From Candidatus Pelagisphaera phototrophica (GTDB taxonomy: Bacteria; Verrucomicrobiota; Verrucomicrobiia; Opitutales; Opitutaceae), in NCBI RefSeq assembly GCF_014529625.1, contig NZ_CP076039.1, forward strand, positions 682,001 to 746,000: a stretch of 64,000 nt of DNA, in the 5' to 3' direction. Position numbers and translations under genes: made by a program. A model generated the notes under the pieces. It was not told the DNA's origin. It did no database searches and saw only the letters and a program-made list of their open reading frames with translations. Positions 53,441 to 61,708 of the stretch are shown here, one piece after another (positions within the stretch are counted from its first letter, which is position 1; each line of letters opens with the position of its first letter).

Positions 53441-54907
53441 TTAAGCAATTACCTGATCCCTTCTGGGAATAAGACGTCCGTGGGGATCGTGGATCGGATT
53501 TTCGAGTCGGTCTTCTAGGCGTTTGATGATTCCCTCGCCGATGAGGTGCTCGATCTCTTCCGCGTCGTCATGAACGTGGTCGCTCTCGTAGCTAGCGGCA
53601 TTGGTCAAGTAGAGTTCCCAAAGTCGATGGTTACGGACGATTTCGCAGGCGCGATACCAGCCTTCTTTGGATAGTCTGAATTGGGCCTGACCGCTCATCG
53701 AAGGGGTATTCGAATCGACGATCCACTCAGCCATATCTGCTTTCACGAGATTGCAGATTTCCCTTTCCGTTGCGGGCAAGTTTGAATTTCGTTCGACCGC
53801 CAGTTCGGCAACCACGAACTCCTTCCGCTCGAAGTCGGAATTTTCACAAAGGTAGAATACGGATTTGAGGGTATTCTCCAATGCAATACGCTGCCTTTGT
53901 CTTTTTCGCCGTAATGTCTTGGTGAGGAATCCGTGCCGTGGACCAAAGAAAAGAGCGAGGACGAAAATGAGCGTTGCCCCGAGGACGATGAGAGGCCCAG
54001 TCGGTAAGTTGTTCGATAGGTAGGAAATGAAAGCACCTAGAACGCCCGAGAGCATTCCAAATCCCGCGGCGAGAATCAGCATCCAATGCATTCGATCGGT
54101 TAAGAGGAAAGCGGCTGCGGCTGGAGTTATCAGTAATGCAGAAACGAGTACGACTCCGACTGCTTGAAGCGATACGACAACCGCGAACGCTAGCAATGCC
54201 ATTAGTGCGTAGTGCAATACTTGGACGGGCATCCCAATGGCCTGAGCGAAACCTGTGTCGAAGCTTATGGCTAGAAACTCCTTATAGAATAGTAGAACCA
54301 ACACGACTGTAAGTATAGAAATGGTGCCCAGCAGTTGGATGTCTCCACCTGAGAGAGCGGCAGCCTGACCGAAGAAAAACTTGTCCAGGCCAGACTTGTT
54401 TCCCATCGCCATATTTTGGATCATAGTGGTCATGCAAATGCCGAGTCCATAGAATCCGGCGAGCACCATTCCCATCGCGCTGTCTTCTTTTAAGTGAGTC
54501 GTCTGTTTGATCCAGCCAACAAGCGCCACTCCGAGGATTCCCGCTGCGGTAGCTCCAATAAAGATAGCCCACGGGTCCTTAGAGGCGTTCCAGAGAAAAC
54601 CCAAAGCCACCCCAGGCAGAACCGCATGGGAAAGGGTATCGCCGAGAAGGGAAAGTTTTCTTACCACTAGGAAGCTGCCAAGGACGCCGCAACAAAATCC
54701 GATGAGAAGTGTTCCCAGAACGGCTGTTCGGACCACGGGTTCTTCTAGCAACAAAAAATCACGAGCTTGCTCGGTCCAGCTCGTTTCCGAGATTTCCCCG
54801 ATCTTGGCGGCGTTACCGATTGCGGAAGTAGTGAGGATTCCGAATATGGAGAAGGCAAGCCGTTGCTTCCTGCCATTGGAAACGGCGTGTGGCAATGCCC
54901 CTCTCAT
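53441..54907 (-). CDS. Metal ABC permease fused to a DtxR/MntR-type regulator domain (YtgCR-like)
   Basis: 488 aa. Residues about 50-325 are an ABC-3 permease (GSFLVVRKLSLLGDTLSHAVLPGVALGFLW; EDSAMGMVLAGFYGLGICM; SFDTGFAQAIGMPVQVLHYALM; TPAAAAFLLTDRMHWML). After a basic stretch (FFGPRHGFLTKTLRRKRQRQR) a cytoplasmic domain follows: a winged-helix region (residues about 350-420, ending LSKEGWYRACEIVRNHRLWELYL) and a DtxR metal-binding and dimerisation helix (SYESDHVHDDAEEIEHLIGEG). This is the domain order of chlamydial YtgCR, whose C-terminal half is released as an iron-dependent repressor. Overlaps the ATPase gene by ATGA. Whether cleavage occurs here is unknown. Confidence 0.88.
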   Translation of the reverse strand: MRGALPHAVSNGRKQRLAFSIFGILTTSAIGNAAKIGEISETSWTEQARDFLLLEEPVVRTAVLGTLLIGFCCGVLGSFLVVRKLSLLGDTLSHAVLPGVALGFLWNASKDPWAIFIGATAAGILGVALVGWIKQTTHLKEDSAMGMVLAGFYGLGICMTTMIQNMAMGNKSGLDKFFFGQAAALSGGDIQLLGTISILTVVLVLLFYKEFLAISFDTGFAQAIGMPVQVLHYALMALLAFAVVVSLQAVGVVLVSALLITPAAAAFLLTDRMHWMLILAAGFGMLSGVLGAFISYLSNNLPTGPLIVLGATLIFVLALFFGPRHGFLTKTLRRKRQRQRIALENTLKSVFYLCENSDFERKEFVVAELAVERNSNLPATEREICNLVKADMAEWIVDSNTPSMSGQAQFRLSKEGWYRACEIVRNHRLWELYLTNAASYESDHVHDDAEEIEHLIGEGIIKRLEDRLENPIHDPHGRLIPRRDQVIA

Positions 54908-55728
54908 CGCAGCAAATCCTCTGGTGTGTCGCCTTCCGCTTTTTTGCGAGCCCGGCTCAAGGCGACTTCTGAAAGGATACTCAATCGACCGCCATAGGCG
55001 TTTTGGAGATTCTCAAAGGTGAAAACATCTTTGGTGTTTCCGTAGGCCACCACTCGCATATTCAAAAGTAGAATACGATCGAAATAGTCCGGGGCCGTTG
55101 TGAGGTCATGATGTACGACGATGAGCGTCTTCCCCTGCGACTGAAGTTCCCGTAGAATTTCAATTATCGCGGACTCTGTGGCCGCATCGACGCCCACGAA
55201 GGGTTCGTCCATCAAATAAAGGTCGCTCTCTTGAGCCAGTGCACGTGCGAGGAATACCCTCTGCTGCTGTCCGCCAGAGAGGTTTGAAATTTGGCGTTTA
55301 GCATAGGGAGCCATCTTCACTTTCTCGAGACAGGCCATGGCGATATTCTTGTCCGATTTGTTGGGACGTTTGAATGGGCCGAGACGTCCATATCGACCCA
55401 TGAGCACGACATCCAGTGCGTTTACGGGAAAATCCCAATCGACCGACTCGCGTTGTGGCACATAGCCCACTCGTGTGACCGCCTTCTTAAAGGGCTCTCC
55501 AAAAACCTCAACCCATCCACTCGCAACCGGTAGCAACCCCATGATGGCCTTTATTAGAGTCGACTTGCCGGCGCCGTTGGGCCCGACTACGCCGACAAAA
55601 GAACCCTGGGGAACCTCTAGATCGATTCCGTAAAGAACGGGTCGTTTGGTGTACGCAACCGTTAGGTCGTGAATTTCCAAGGGAAGGGTAGATTTTAGGC
55701 GAGGATCGTTGGCGGGCAAGGCGGACAT
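54904..55728 (-). CDS. Metal ABC transporter ATPase (YtgB/MntB-like)
   Basis: 274 aa. Walker [11 protein letters not shown] near residue 47, signature NLSGGQQQRVFLARAL near 152, Walker B DLYLMDEPFVGVD near 172, switch His in VVHHDLTT. The YVPQRESVDWDFPVNALDVVLMGRYG Q-loop segment is typical of Mn/Zn/Fe ABC systems. Second gene of the operon after the binding protein, with a 52-base gap. Confidence 0.92.
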   Translation of the reverse strand: MSALPANDPRLKSTLPLEIHDLTVAYTKRPVLYGIDLEVPQGSFVGVVGPNGAGKSTLIKAIMGLLPVASGWVEVFGEPFKKAVTRVGYVPQRESVDWDFPVNALDVVLMGRYGRLGPFKRPNKSDKNIAMACLEKVKMAPYAKRQISNLSGGQQQRVFLARALAQESDLYLMDEPFVGVDAATESAIIEILRELQSQGKTLIVVHHDLTTAPDYFDRILLLNMRVVAYGNTKDVFTFENLQNAYGGRLSILSEVALSRARKKAEGDTPEDLLR

Positions 55729-55780
55729 GACGATTACGGCAATTGTGTTTGAAATAGGATTCGAGGCCGGGGCGAGAATT

Positions 55781-56722
55781 TTACTTCAGTGCCTCGGCAA
55801 TCGTAGTGATATTGCCTTTGACCATTCCCTCGTAAGTTCCGAGATCAAAAGAAGAGCCGTCGGCTGCTTTTCCCATGTGTCCCTTGGAGCCCATTGCGTC
55901 AGAAAAAAGCTCTCCACCAATTTTGGCTCCAGAGTCTTCGCTGATGCGGCGTATTGCAGCGGGCGATACGCTGGACTCGACGAATATTGCCTTGATTCCC
56001 TTTTGCTTGATGAACTTGCCGATTTTCACGATATCAGCCAGACCTGCTTCGCTTTGGGTGGAAATCCCTTGAACGCCGATTACGGTAAAATCGAAGGCCC
56101 GGCCAAAGTAGTTGTAGGCGTCATGACTCGTAATTAGGAACCGTTCCTTGGGCTTGACCTGGGCCATGTATTTTTGACCCCACTTGTAGTAGCTCAAATA
56201 GGTCGCTCGAACGGATTCACCGCGCTTCTCGAATTCAGAGTCATGAATCGGATCGGCCTTGGACAAGGCGGCCACCACGGTATCGACACAAAGAGCCCAG
56301 AGCCTAGGGTCGAACCACACGTGCGGATCGTAGTGTCCTTGAAATTCTTCGGGCTCGAGTAGTTTGTCCTCGGGGATGCTCTCGGTTACTGCATAGACTA
56401 ATTTTCCGCGGCGTCCCATTTTGACCAGAATGTCAGCGAGCCGACCTTCCAAATGAAGGCCGTTGTACAGAATGAGATCTGCGGATTGCAGCGTGTTAAT
56501 GTCGGATGCGGTCGCTTTATAGAGGTGAGGGTCTACACCTGGGCCCATCAGACCAGTGACTGTGGCGTATTCACCGGCGACCGATTCTGCTAAATCAGCC
56601 ACCATAGTCGTTGTTGCCGCAATGCTCAATGGCTTATCCTTTGCCTTCAAAAGGGACCCGGAGACCGCTAACAGAAAAATCACCGCCAAAGCTGAAAGCC
56701 TAAAAATAGGAACACTTTTCAT
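55781..56722 (-). CDS. Metal ABC transporter substrate-binding protein (YtgA/MntA-like)
   Basis: 313 aa. Signal peptide at 1-27. Cluster A-I binding protein: SIAATTTMVADLAESVAGEYATVTGLMGPGVDPHLYKAT (metal His in PHLYK), NGLHLEGRL, DPHVWFDPRLW with another metal His, TSHDAYNYFGRAF, and GIKAIFVESSVSP. There is no long His-rich loop, so Mn or Fe is more likely than Zn. First gene of the operon. Confidence 0.9.
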   Translation of the reverse strand: MKSVPIFRLSALAVIFLLAVSGSLLKAKDKPLSIAATTTMVADLAESVAGEYATVTGLMGPGVDPHLYKATASDINTLQSADLILYNGLHLEGRLADILVKMGRRGKLVYAVTESIPEDKLLEPEEFQGHYDPHVWFDPRLWALCVDTVVAALSKADPIHDSEFEKRGESVRATYLSYYKWGQKYMAQVKPKERFLITSHDAYNYFGRAFDFTVIGVQGISTQSEAGLADIVKIGKFIKQKGIKAIFVESSVSPAAIRRISEDSGAKIGGELFSDAMGSKGHMGKAADGSSFDLGTYEGMVKGNITTIAEALK

Positions 56723-56808
56723 TAATTAACGGATTTAGGCCGATTTTGGGAACTGTCAACCCCAAATTTTATATGGCAAAATATATACTTTGATTAGTCA
56801 AAATAAGA
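56723..56808 (-). promoter_or_regulatory. Promoter region of the metal ABC operon with a palindrome
   Basis: The 86 bases upstream of the binding-protein gene are A/T-rich. They contain TTTGATTAGTCAAA (56789-56802), a TTTGA-4nt-TCAAA dyad of the size bound by DtxR/MntR-type repressors, and ATATGGCAAAATATATAC. As the operon encodes a DtxR-like domain, autoregulation here is plausible but inferred. Confidence 0.35.
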
Positions 56809-57582
56809 TTAGGACCCCTTCTGTGCGATATAGAGATAGCTCTTCCAAGCAAGACCCGCTGCCGGAAAATCTTGTTGATCCAACACTTCGAGGCTGCACT
56901 GCTCATGCAAAAAAGGTGCCAACCGATCTCGGTGAATGGCGTTCATCTCGAAAAATGATTCGCTGCGAATAAACGGGAGAATTTTCGCTATTCGCTGTTT
57001 GAGTACTTTCAGTTTGTAGAAGAGACGCTTCTTTAAAAGCCGGAATGGTTTCTGGTTTTCGGGATAATCCGGGTCGAGATGGCTGGGGAGTTGAAAAACG
57101 AGAAGCCCACCAGGTTTCAGAAGTCGGCTGAATTCCTTGAGGTATTCCCGCGTATAGCGAGGAGCGATATGCTGGAACACGATCGCGGAATATATTAGAT
57201 CGATCGATGCGTTCTCAAGCCAATGGAGTCGTGTAGTGGTATTCTCGATAAATGTACAGTTAGGTCCTCGTTTTTTTTGAGTGGAAGCGAATTCGACCAT
57301 GCTGCGGGAAATATCGATTCCGTAACAGGTTTGGAATCGCTGGGACAAAGGGAATGTTAGCCTTCCCACGCCGCAGCCAAAATCGATCGCCGTGCCTCCA
57401 CCCAAGGGTTTGCCTAGCTTGTCCAAGCGAGATTCGAGATCGTCAATCACGGTGCGACCGGTAGCGTAGAATTCCTCCAAGTCCCACTTGCCGCCGCGTT
57501 TGGCGTCGTCGGACAGCACCGTCCATAGCGGGTCTTCTGCCGCGAGTGATTCGAAATTCTCTTGTAGCTGATGGAGATTCAC
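56809..57582 (-). CDS. Class I SAM-dependent methyltransferase
   Basis: 257 aa from a GTG at 57582 that shares its G with the TAG stop of the upstream RNA methylase gene, so the two are coupled. The Rossmann methyltransferase fold is shown by AIDFGCGVGRLTFPLSQRF (motif I), CYGIDISRSMVEFA, IDLIYSAIVFQHIAP and LKPGGLLVFQLP. The N-terminal LWTVLSDDAKRGGKWDLEEFYATGR block is common in UbiE/Methyltransf_25 homologs of unknown substrate. The C-terminal part has extra basic helices. Confidence 0.85.
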   Translation of the reverse strand: MNLHQLQENFESLAAEDPLWTVLSDDAKRGGKWDLEEFYATGRTVIDDLESRLDKLGKPLGGGTAIDFGCGVGRLTFPLSQRFQTCYGIDISRSMVEFASTQKKRGPNCTFIENTTTRLHWLENASIDLIYSAIVFQHIAPRYTREYLKEFSRLLKPGGLLVFQLPSHLDPDYPENQKPFRLLKKRLFYKLKVLKQRIAKILPFIRSESFFEMNAIHRDRLAPFLHEQCSLEVLDQQDFPAAGLAWKSYLYIAQKGS

Positions 57583-58391
57583 TAGGCGAGGTTGCGTTGC
57601 CGCACAGCTTCGAAGAGCGTTACCAGGGTAGCCATGGCAACGTTCAAGGAGTCTGCCTGGCCAGCCATGGGAATACGGGCCTGTTTCTGGCATGCGTTCA
57701 GCCAAGTCTCAGACAACCCAAACTGCTCGCTGCCCATAACGATGGCGATAGGTCCAGTCATATCGACTTCGGTGTGGTAGGTTTGCGTGTTCGGGGTTGT
57801 CGCAACTGCCTGAATACAATTATTGGTAAGCCATTTGATCGTCTCCAGAGAGGAGGTCATGACAGTAGGCATGGAGAAAAGTACGCCTGTAGAAGAGCGG
57901 ACTACATTGGGGTTGAAAAGGTCGGTCACGGGATCACAGCATATTACTGCGTCTACACCAGCAGCATCGGCCGAACGCAATATAGTGCCAAGGTTTCCCG
58001 GTTTCTCTATCGATTCAGCGATCAATAGGAATGGGGGATTGCTCAACTTAAGCTCATCGAGGTAATGGCTCCATTGATTGAATACGGCAAGGATTCCCTC
58101 GGGCCGGTCGCGGTAGGCAACTTTCTCGAAAGCAATCTTCGTCAGTTCAAACAGCGTGGCTCCTTTCTCTTTTGCTTCCGCAAGAAGAGTCGGCTCGTTC
58201 TCCCCAAGGAACCAATCGGGAGAAAAATAGACCTCTTCAGGTACACTCCCTTTTTCCAGTGCCCGGCTAATTGCCCGATATCCCTCAGCGATAAATACCT
58301 TCTGGCGATCTCGGGGCCGGCGGTTGCGCAGCTTGACCAAGTTCTTGATACGAGCGTTTTGGAGACTGGAAATGACTTCAGCGTCTAGCAT
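57582..58391 (-). CDS. SpoU/TrmH-family 2'-O-ribose RNA methyltransferase
   Basis: 269 aa from ATG 58391; longer in-frame starts add residues unlike the family. The substrate-binding N-terminal domain (SLQNARIKNLVKLRNRRPRDRQKVFIAEGYRAI) is followed by a trefoil-knot SPOUT fold: IEKPGNLGTILRSADAAG (motif 1), PIAIVMGSEQFGLSETW (motif 2) and RIPMAGQADSLNVAMATLVTLFEAVRQ (motif 3). It methylates rRNA or tRNA ribose; RlmB-, TrmH- and YsgA-like roles cannot be told apart. Followed by the coupled methyltransferase. Confidence 0.92.
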   Translation of the reverse strand: MLDAEVISSLQNARIKNLVKLRNRRPRDRQKVFIAEGYRAISRALEKGSVPEEVYFSPDWFLGENEPTLLAEAKEKGATLFELTKIAFEKVAYRDRPEGILAVFNQWSHYLDELKLSNPPFLLIAESIEKPGNLGTILRSADAAGVDAVICCDPVTDLFNPNVVRSSTGVLFSMPTVMTSSLETIKWLTNNCIQAVATTPNTQTYHTEVDMTGPIAIVMGSEQFGLSETWLNACQKQARIPMAGQADSLNVAMATLVTLFEAVRQRNLA

Positions 58392-58686
58392 GGGTGCGTT
58401 ACCCCCACCGGTTTTGGGCAGAGTTGAGTTTATGCCCAAGTTTGGTTTGGGCATGGATTTAGAATCGAATCGAGTCGGATTCGTCAAGGGTTTGGTCAGA
58501 CCGGCCGACCACAATGGATTAAGGCGGATGACGCCATACCGCATTGGGGTGTGTTTGTCAGAAAAGTATAAGCGATTCGCGATCTGAAGGGGATCACCTC
58601 GATATGTTGTAAAAAAGCGGTATAAGTAGGCGACTCCCTCGTTAGCGAGTAAAGCCAAAGCTTTAGGTAGCGTCTCTATATTTGAT

Positions 58687-59316
58687 ATGCTAATGGCACT
58701 TCTATCCATTGCGGCGCTAGCGGTTCTCGCGGTGTATTTCGTTCTGAATCAAAAGAATGAGACGCAGGAGCGCATAGGGACCGTTAAAGAGATCCTAAAC
58801 AAGGATGCGCTTTTCGTGGATTTCGATGATCGCCGATCCAACGTGGTAAAGTTGTTTGGTTTGAAGATGGCCAGCGAAAGAGAAATGCTTGATGAGCAGA
58901 TTTTCGATCTCCTTTACAATGAAGTGAAAGGAAAACGGATCCGGGTGAAACCCGTACGCGTGGACACGGGGGAGATTCTAGTTTCGGAGATCTACTTGAT
59001 GGCAGACGAATACCTGAATGAGATTTTGATCCGCCAGGGATTCGCTCGTTGGAATCCGTCTGAAGCCGCTAATGACCGTCGACTGTCCGAAGCCCAGGAA
59101 ATGGCGAAGATGCATGATCAAGGCGTGTGGAACCCCACCGTTAAGCAGTTGGCAGCAGAAGAAAGCCACGAAGCGGAATCTTATGAGCAAGAGATTGAGG
59201 GCGATTCTGCAGAAGAGGGCGATCGGGCTGAAAGCGAGTCTTTCGTATCGGCTGATTCGGAAGCCAATCGCGAAAGGATTGCTACTGGGGCTGAAGCGAA
59301 ACCGCATCTCGAATAG
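58687..59316 (+). CDS. Membrane-anchored SNase-like (thermonuclease) domain protein
   Basis: 209 aa. A membrane anchor (residues 1-20) is followed by an OB-fold domain of the staphylococcal nuclease type: VKEILNKDALFVDFDDRRSNVVKLFGL, KGKRIRVKPVRVDTGEILVSEIYLMADEYLNEILIRQGFARW and RLSEAQEMAKMHDQGVWNP. The catalytic Arg/Glu residues of micrococcal nuclease are not all evident, so nuclease activity is uncertain. The last 50 residues are acidic and low in complexity. Divergent from the SpoU gene. Confidence 0.75.
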   Translation: MLMALLSIAALAVLAVYFVLNQKNETQERIGTVKEILNKDALFVDFDDRRSNVVKLFGLKMASEREMLDEQIFDLLYNEVKGKRIRVKPVRVDTGEILVSEIYLMADEYLNEILIRQGFARWNPSEAANDRRLSEAQEMAKMHDQGVWNPTVKQLAAEESHEAESYEQEIEGDSAEEGDRAESESFVSADSEANRERIATGAEAKPHLE

Positions 59317-59366
59317 TTTAAGATTTGCATTGATTGCCTCGATTCAGTCCCAATCTTTTCTGGGCG

Positions 59367-59440
59367 GACCTGTAGCTCAGCGGTTAGAGCAGCCCCGACT
59401 CGTCGGGGTTGGTCTTGGGTTCAACTCTTTAGGTCGCTAT
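59367..59440 (+). pseudogene. Degenerate tRNA-like copy
   Basis: The first 27 bases (GGACCTGTAGCTCAGCGGTT and on) match the tRNA at 59522 except one base. The anticodon arm is CCCC / GGGG around GACTCGTC, an 8-nt loop without a clear anticodon; the T-stem is broken (TTGGG opposite CTCTT), and acceptor pairing is 5 of 7. No CCA follows. Probably a dead duplicate of the neighbouring tRNA. Confidence 0.7.
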
Positions 59441-59520
59441 AGAAAACGGATCACCAAAAGTGCCGAATGAAAACTTGCCAATGCGGTTTTGGGCAGTTTT
59501 ATTCCTTTTTCTTTTTTGAG

Positions 59521-59597
<77 letters not shown>

Positions 59598-59604
59598 CCT
59601 CGCT

Positions 59605-59853
59605 ATGGTGTTTGTGCATATACTACAAGGAACGAGCGGTCGCCACTAAATTGGCTCGACCCAAGATGTTGAGAAGCGACTCGAACGGCACAACTCAGGA
59701 ATAGTCTACTCCACGAAGTGTATCGGATTTCCGCTGAAATTGATCGCATATCGCACATTCGACTCCAACGCCGAATCCCCAGCCGTTGAAGTGATGCTCA
59801 AACACTGGAGGAATTTAGCGAAAGCGACAGCTTTTCTGAGTGAAACAATTTAG
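59605..59853 (+). pseudogene. GIY-YIG nuclease gene with an internal stop
   Basis: ATG 59605 starts VFVHILQGTSGRH, then TAA (59647-59649) stands where the family has the tyrosine of YIG; the frame continues as IGSTQDVEKRLERHNSG, STKCIGFPLKLIAYRTF, VEVMLKHWRN and ends at TAG 59851-59853. About 82 codons, the length of stand-alone GIY-YIG (UPF0213-like) proteins. The TAT/TAC to TAA change breaks the active-site motif itself. It is bracketed by a tRNA gene and a tRNA-like fragment. Confidence 0.85.
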
Positions 59854-59932
59854 ACCAGCCTCGACTGGTCGGTGTTGGTCGTGGGTGTCAGGCCTTCTCG
59901 GCTGGTGCCTCGTGAACAAACCCCTCCGGGCT
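59848..59932 (+). pseudogene. Second tRNA-like fragment with an internal insertion
   Basis: TTTAGACCAGCCTCGACTGG and the following bases to GTGGGT line up with the degenerate copy at 59386-59421 (TTAGAGCAGCCCCGACTCGT...). After an insertion of about 27 bases, CAAACCCCTCCGGGCT matches the 3' end of tRNA-Ile2. So it is a 3' part of a tRNA-like unit lying directly after the GIY-YIG gene. Confidence 0.6.
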
Positions 59933-60240
59933 TATCAGCTTTCGCGTGGTGCAAGCCGAAGACGAGATCTGTCAAAGAGAATTCAGACTATTGGCACCTT
60001 TGAAGGTTGCTCCCTTCCAAGCCAACTTGTGAGCTTATCGTGTATCTGGCGATTTTTCGGTTCTTGGGTAAAGGTAAACCATAGTAGACCGGATTTCGTA
60101 TCCTCTTGCAAAGAAGGTGGGGCGGGGCCGGCGGCACGAGGTAGAATCGAAATTCCGGATTCTGTCTATAGTTGGCTAATCGCCATCTTTCATCTATAAA
60201 ATTGTTTGCTGGATGTCTATCGTCAGGCAGAGTGTGGCTA
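59933..60240. other. Gene-less stretch before the GH5 gene
   Basis: About 300 bases without a gene that I recognise. A G/C-rich tract (GGTGGGGCGGGGCCGGCGG) is at 60117-60135. The GH5 promoter must lie here. Confidence 0.35.
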
Positions 60241-61437
60241 ATGACTGGTAACAAGACAATAAAAGCAATCGCGATTATTGCTCTCGGTTTGGCAACTCAG
60301 CTTATCGAAGCGAATCCTAAACTCGCATTTTGGGACGAGCAGAGAAAGGGAGCTAATGGCGGTGCAGAAGATGGATCGCCCGAATGGTTCGAAGCTGCGC
60401 ACACGACAGGAATCGAGTACATCCGTTTGAGCCCAACCAGCATGAAGTCGGATAGCCGTGATTTTTTGATGGGAGATGCGGACGCGTTTTTTGGGATTCC
60501 GGAGCGAGATTTGGAAATGCTGGTCGAAGTGCTGGATCGGGCGGATGAAGCAGGTATCAAGATTGTGCTGACGACTTTCAGCTTGCCTGGGCACCGCTGG
60601 CGTCAGCACAACGACATGGAATTCGATTTTCGCTTGTGGAACGACCACGCGTTTCAGGACCAGGCGATGGCATTCTGGCAGGAGCTAGCGTTTGAACTAA
60701 AGGATCACCCGGCAATCGTTGGCTACAACATTGTCAACGAACCCCATCCGGAAAGAGAAGCGGGGTTTGAGGGCGATAAAGCAGTTGGATTTGAGCAGTG
60801 GTTGCGAAACAATGAAGGCGGCATCGCTGACTTGAACCGTTTCTACGTCCAAATGTTTGCTGCCATCCGAAGTGTTGATTCGCTTACGCCGATCATGGTC
60901 GACAGTCGGTTTCATGCGAATCCTGCCGGCTTTGCCACCTTGAAGCCGATCGAGGACGAAGCGGTTTTGTATTCCTTTCACTACTATGAACCGTGGATTT
61001 TCACGACCTTTCGAGTGAATAAGGGACGCTTTGCCTATCCGGACCGAATGCCGACTGGGCACGGTGATGAGACCGAATCTTGGACGATTGAGAATATCGC
61101 ATTGCTAATGAAGCCCGTGCGTGATTGGGCGGATAAGCACGGGATTCCAGCCAACCGGATCCATTTTGCCGAATTCGGCTGCGGTCGAAAAGTGGAAGGG
61201 GCGCAGCAGTACCTTTCGGACGTGATTAGCCTGGCCAACAAAGAGAACTGGCACTGGGCCTTCTACTCCTTCCGGGCTGGCGGATGGGATAGCATGAACT
61301 ACGAGCTAGGTATGCAAAAATTGAATTGGAAACAGTGGGAGGCTATCGAAGCCGGGACCCAAGGATACAGCGATTTTATTATCGAAGGCGAAAACCTGCT
61401 TTGGGAAATATTCGAGCGGGAGTTCGAACCGAAGTAG
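60241..61437 (+). CDS. Exported glycoside hydrolase family 5 protein
   Basis: 398 aa from ATG 60241, which gives a signal peptide (MTGNKTIKAIAIIALGLATQLIEA); upstream in-frame starts do not. (beta/alpha)8 clan-A hydrolase: acid/base Glu167 in IVNEPHPE and nucleophile Glu311 in HFAEFGCG; FHYYEPWIFT and WHWAFYSFRAGGWDSMNYELG supply further subsite residues. GH5 enzymes cleave beta-glucans, mannans and related chains. Exact substrate unknown. It fits the polysaccharide-degrading context of the many sulfatases. Confidence 0.87.
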   Translation: MTGNKTIKAIAIIALGLATQLIEANPKLAFWDEQRKGANGGAEDGSPEWFEAAHTTGIEYIRLSPTSMKSDSRDFLMGDADAFFGIPERDLEMLVEVLDRADEAGIKIVLTTFSLPGHRWRQHNDMEFDFRLWNDHAFQDQAMAFWQELAFELKDHPAIVGYNIVNEPHPEREAGFEGDKAVGFEQWLRNNEGGIADLNRFYVQMFAAIRSVDSLTPIMVDSRFHANPAGFATLKPIEDEAVLYSFHYYEPWIFTTFRVNKGRFAYPDRMPTGHGDETESWTIENIALLMKPVRDWADKHGIPANRIHFAEFGCGRKVEGAQQYLSDVISLANKENWHWAFYSFRAGGWDSMNYELGMQKLNWKQWEAIEAGTQGYSDFIIEGENLLWEIFEREFEPK

Positions 61438-61708
61438 GTAGAAGGAGTTTGTTTAACAGGATCCGGCCCGCTCCTAGGACCTCGATGATGGCTCGGAAAC
61501 TGAAGCAACTTCCCGAGTTTCGATCATGCAATCTCGAAGCGTGATCAAGTGAGGGAGGGACGAGCACATCCTGTTAAATCTATGTCCTATTGTCCCATAG
61601 GGACACCCATTTCCGTATTTATTAAAATTTCAGAGTAACCTCTTGGGGTGGCTCTTTTTTGTGCCCAGCTTAGGTAAATAATAATCTCCTGTCCCTCATC
61701 TACGGATT
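61438..61708. other. Intergenic stretch with an 11-bp inverted repeat and a palindrome
   Basis: TTTAACAGGAT at 61452-61462 and ATCCTGTTAAA at 61568-61578 form a perfect 11-bp inverted repeat about 105 bases apart. TGTCCC-ATA-GGGACA is a palindrome at 61591-61605. No gene is seen. Could be a small non-autonomous element or a long-stem transcript end. Confidence 0.45.
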
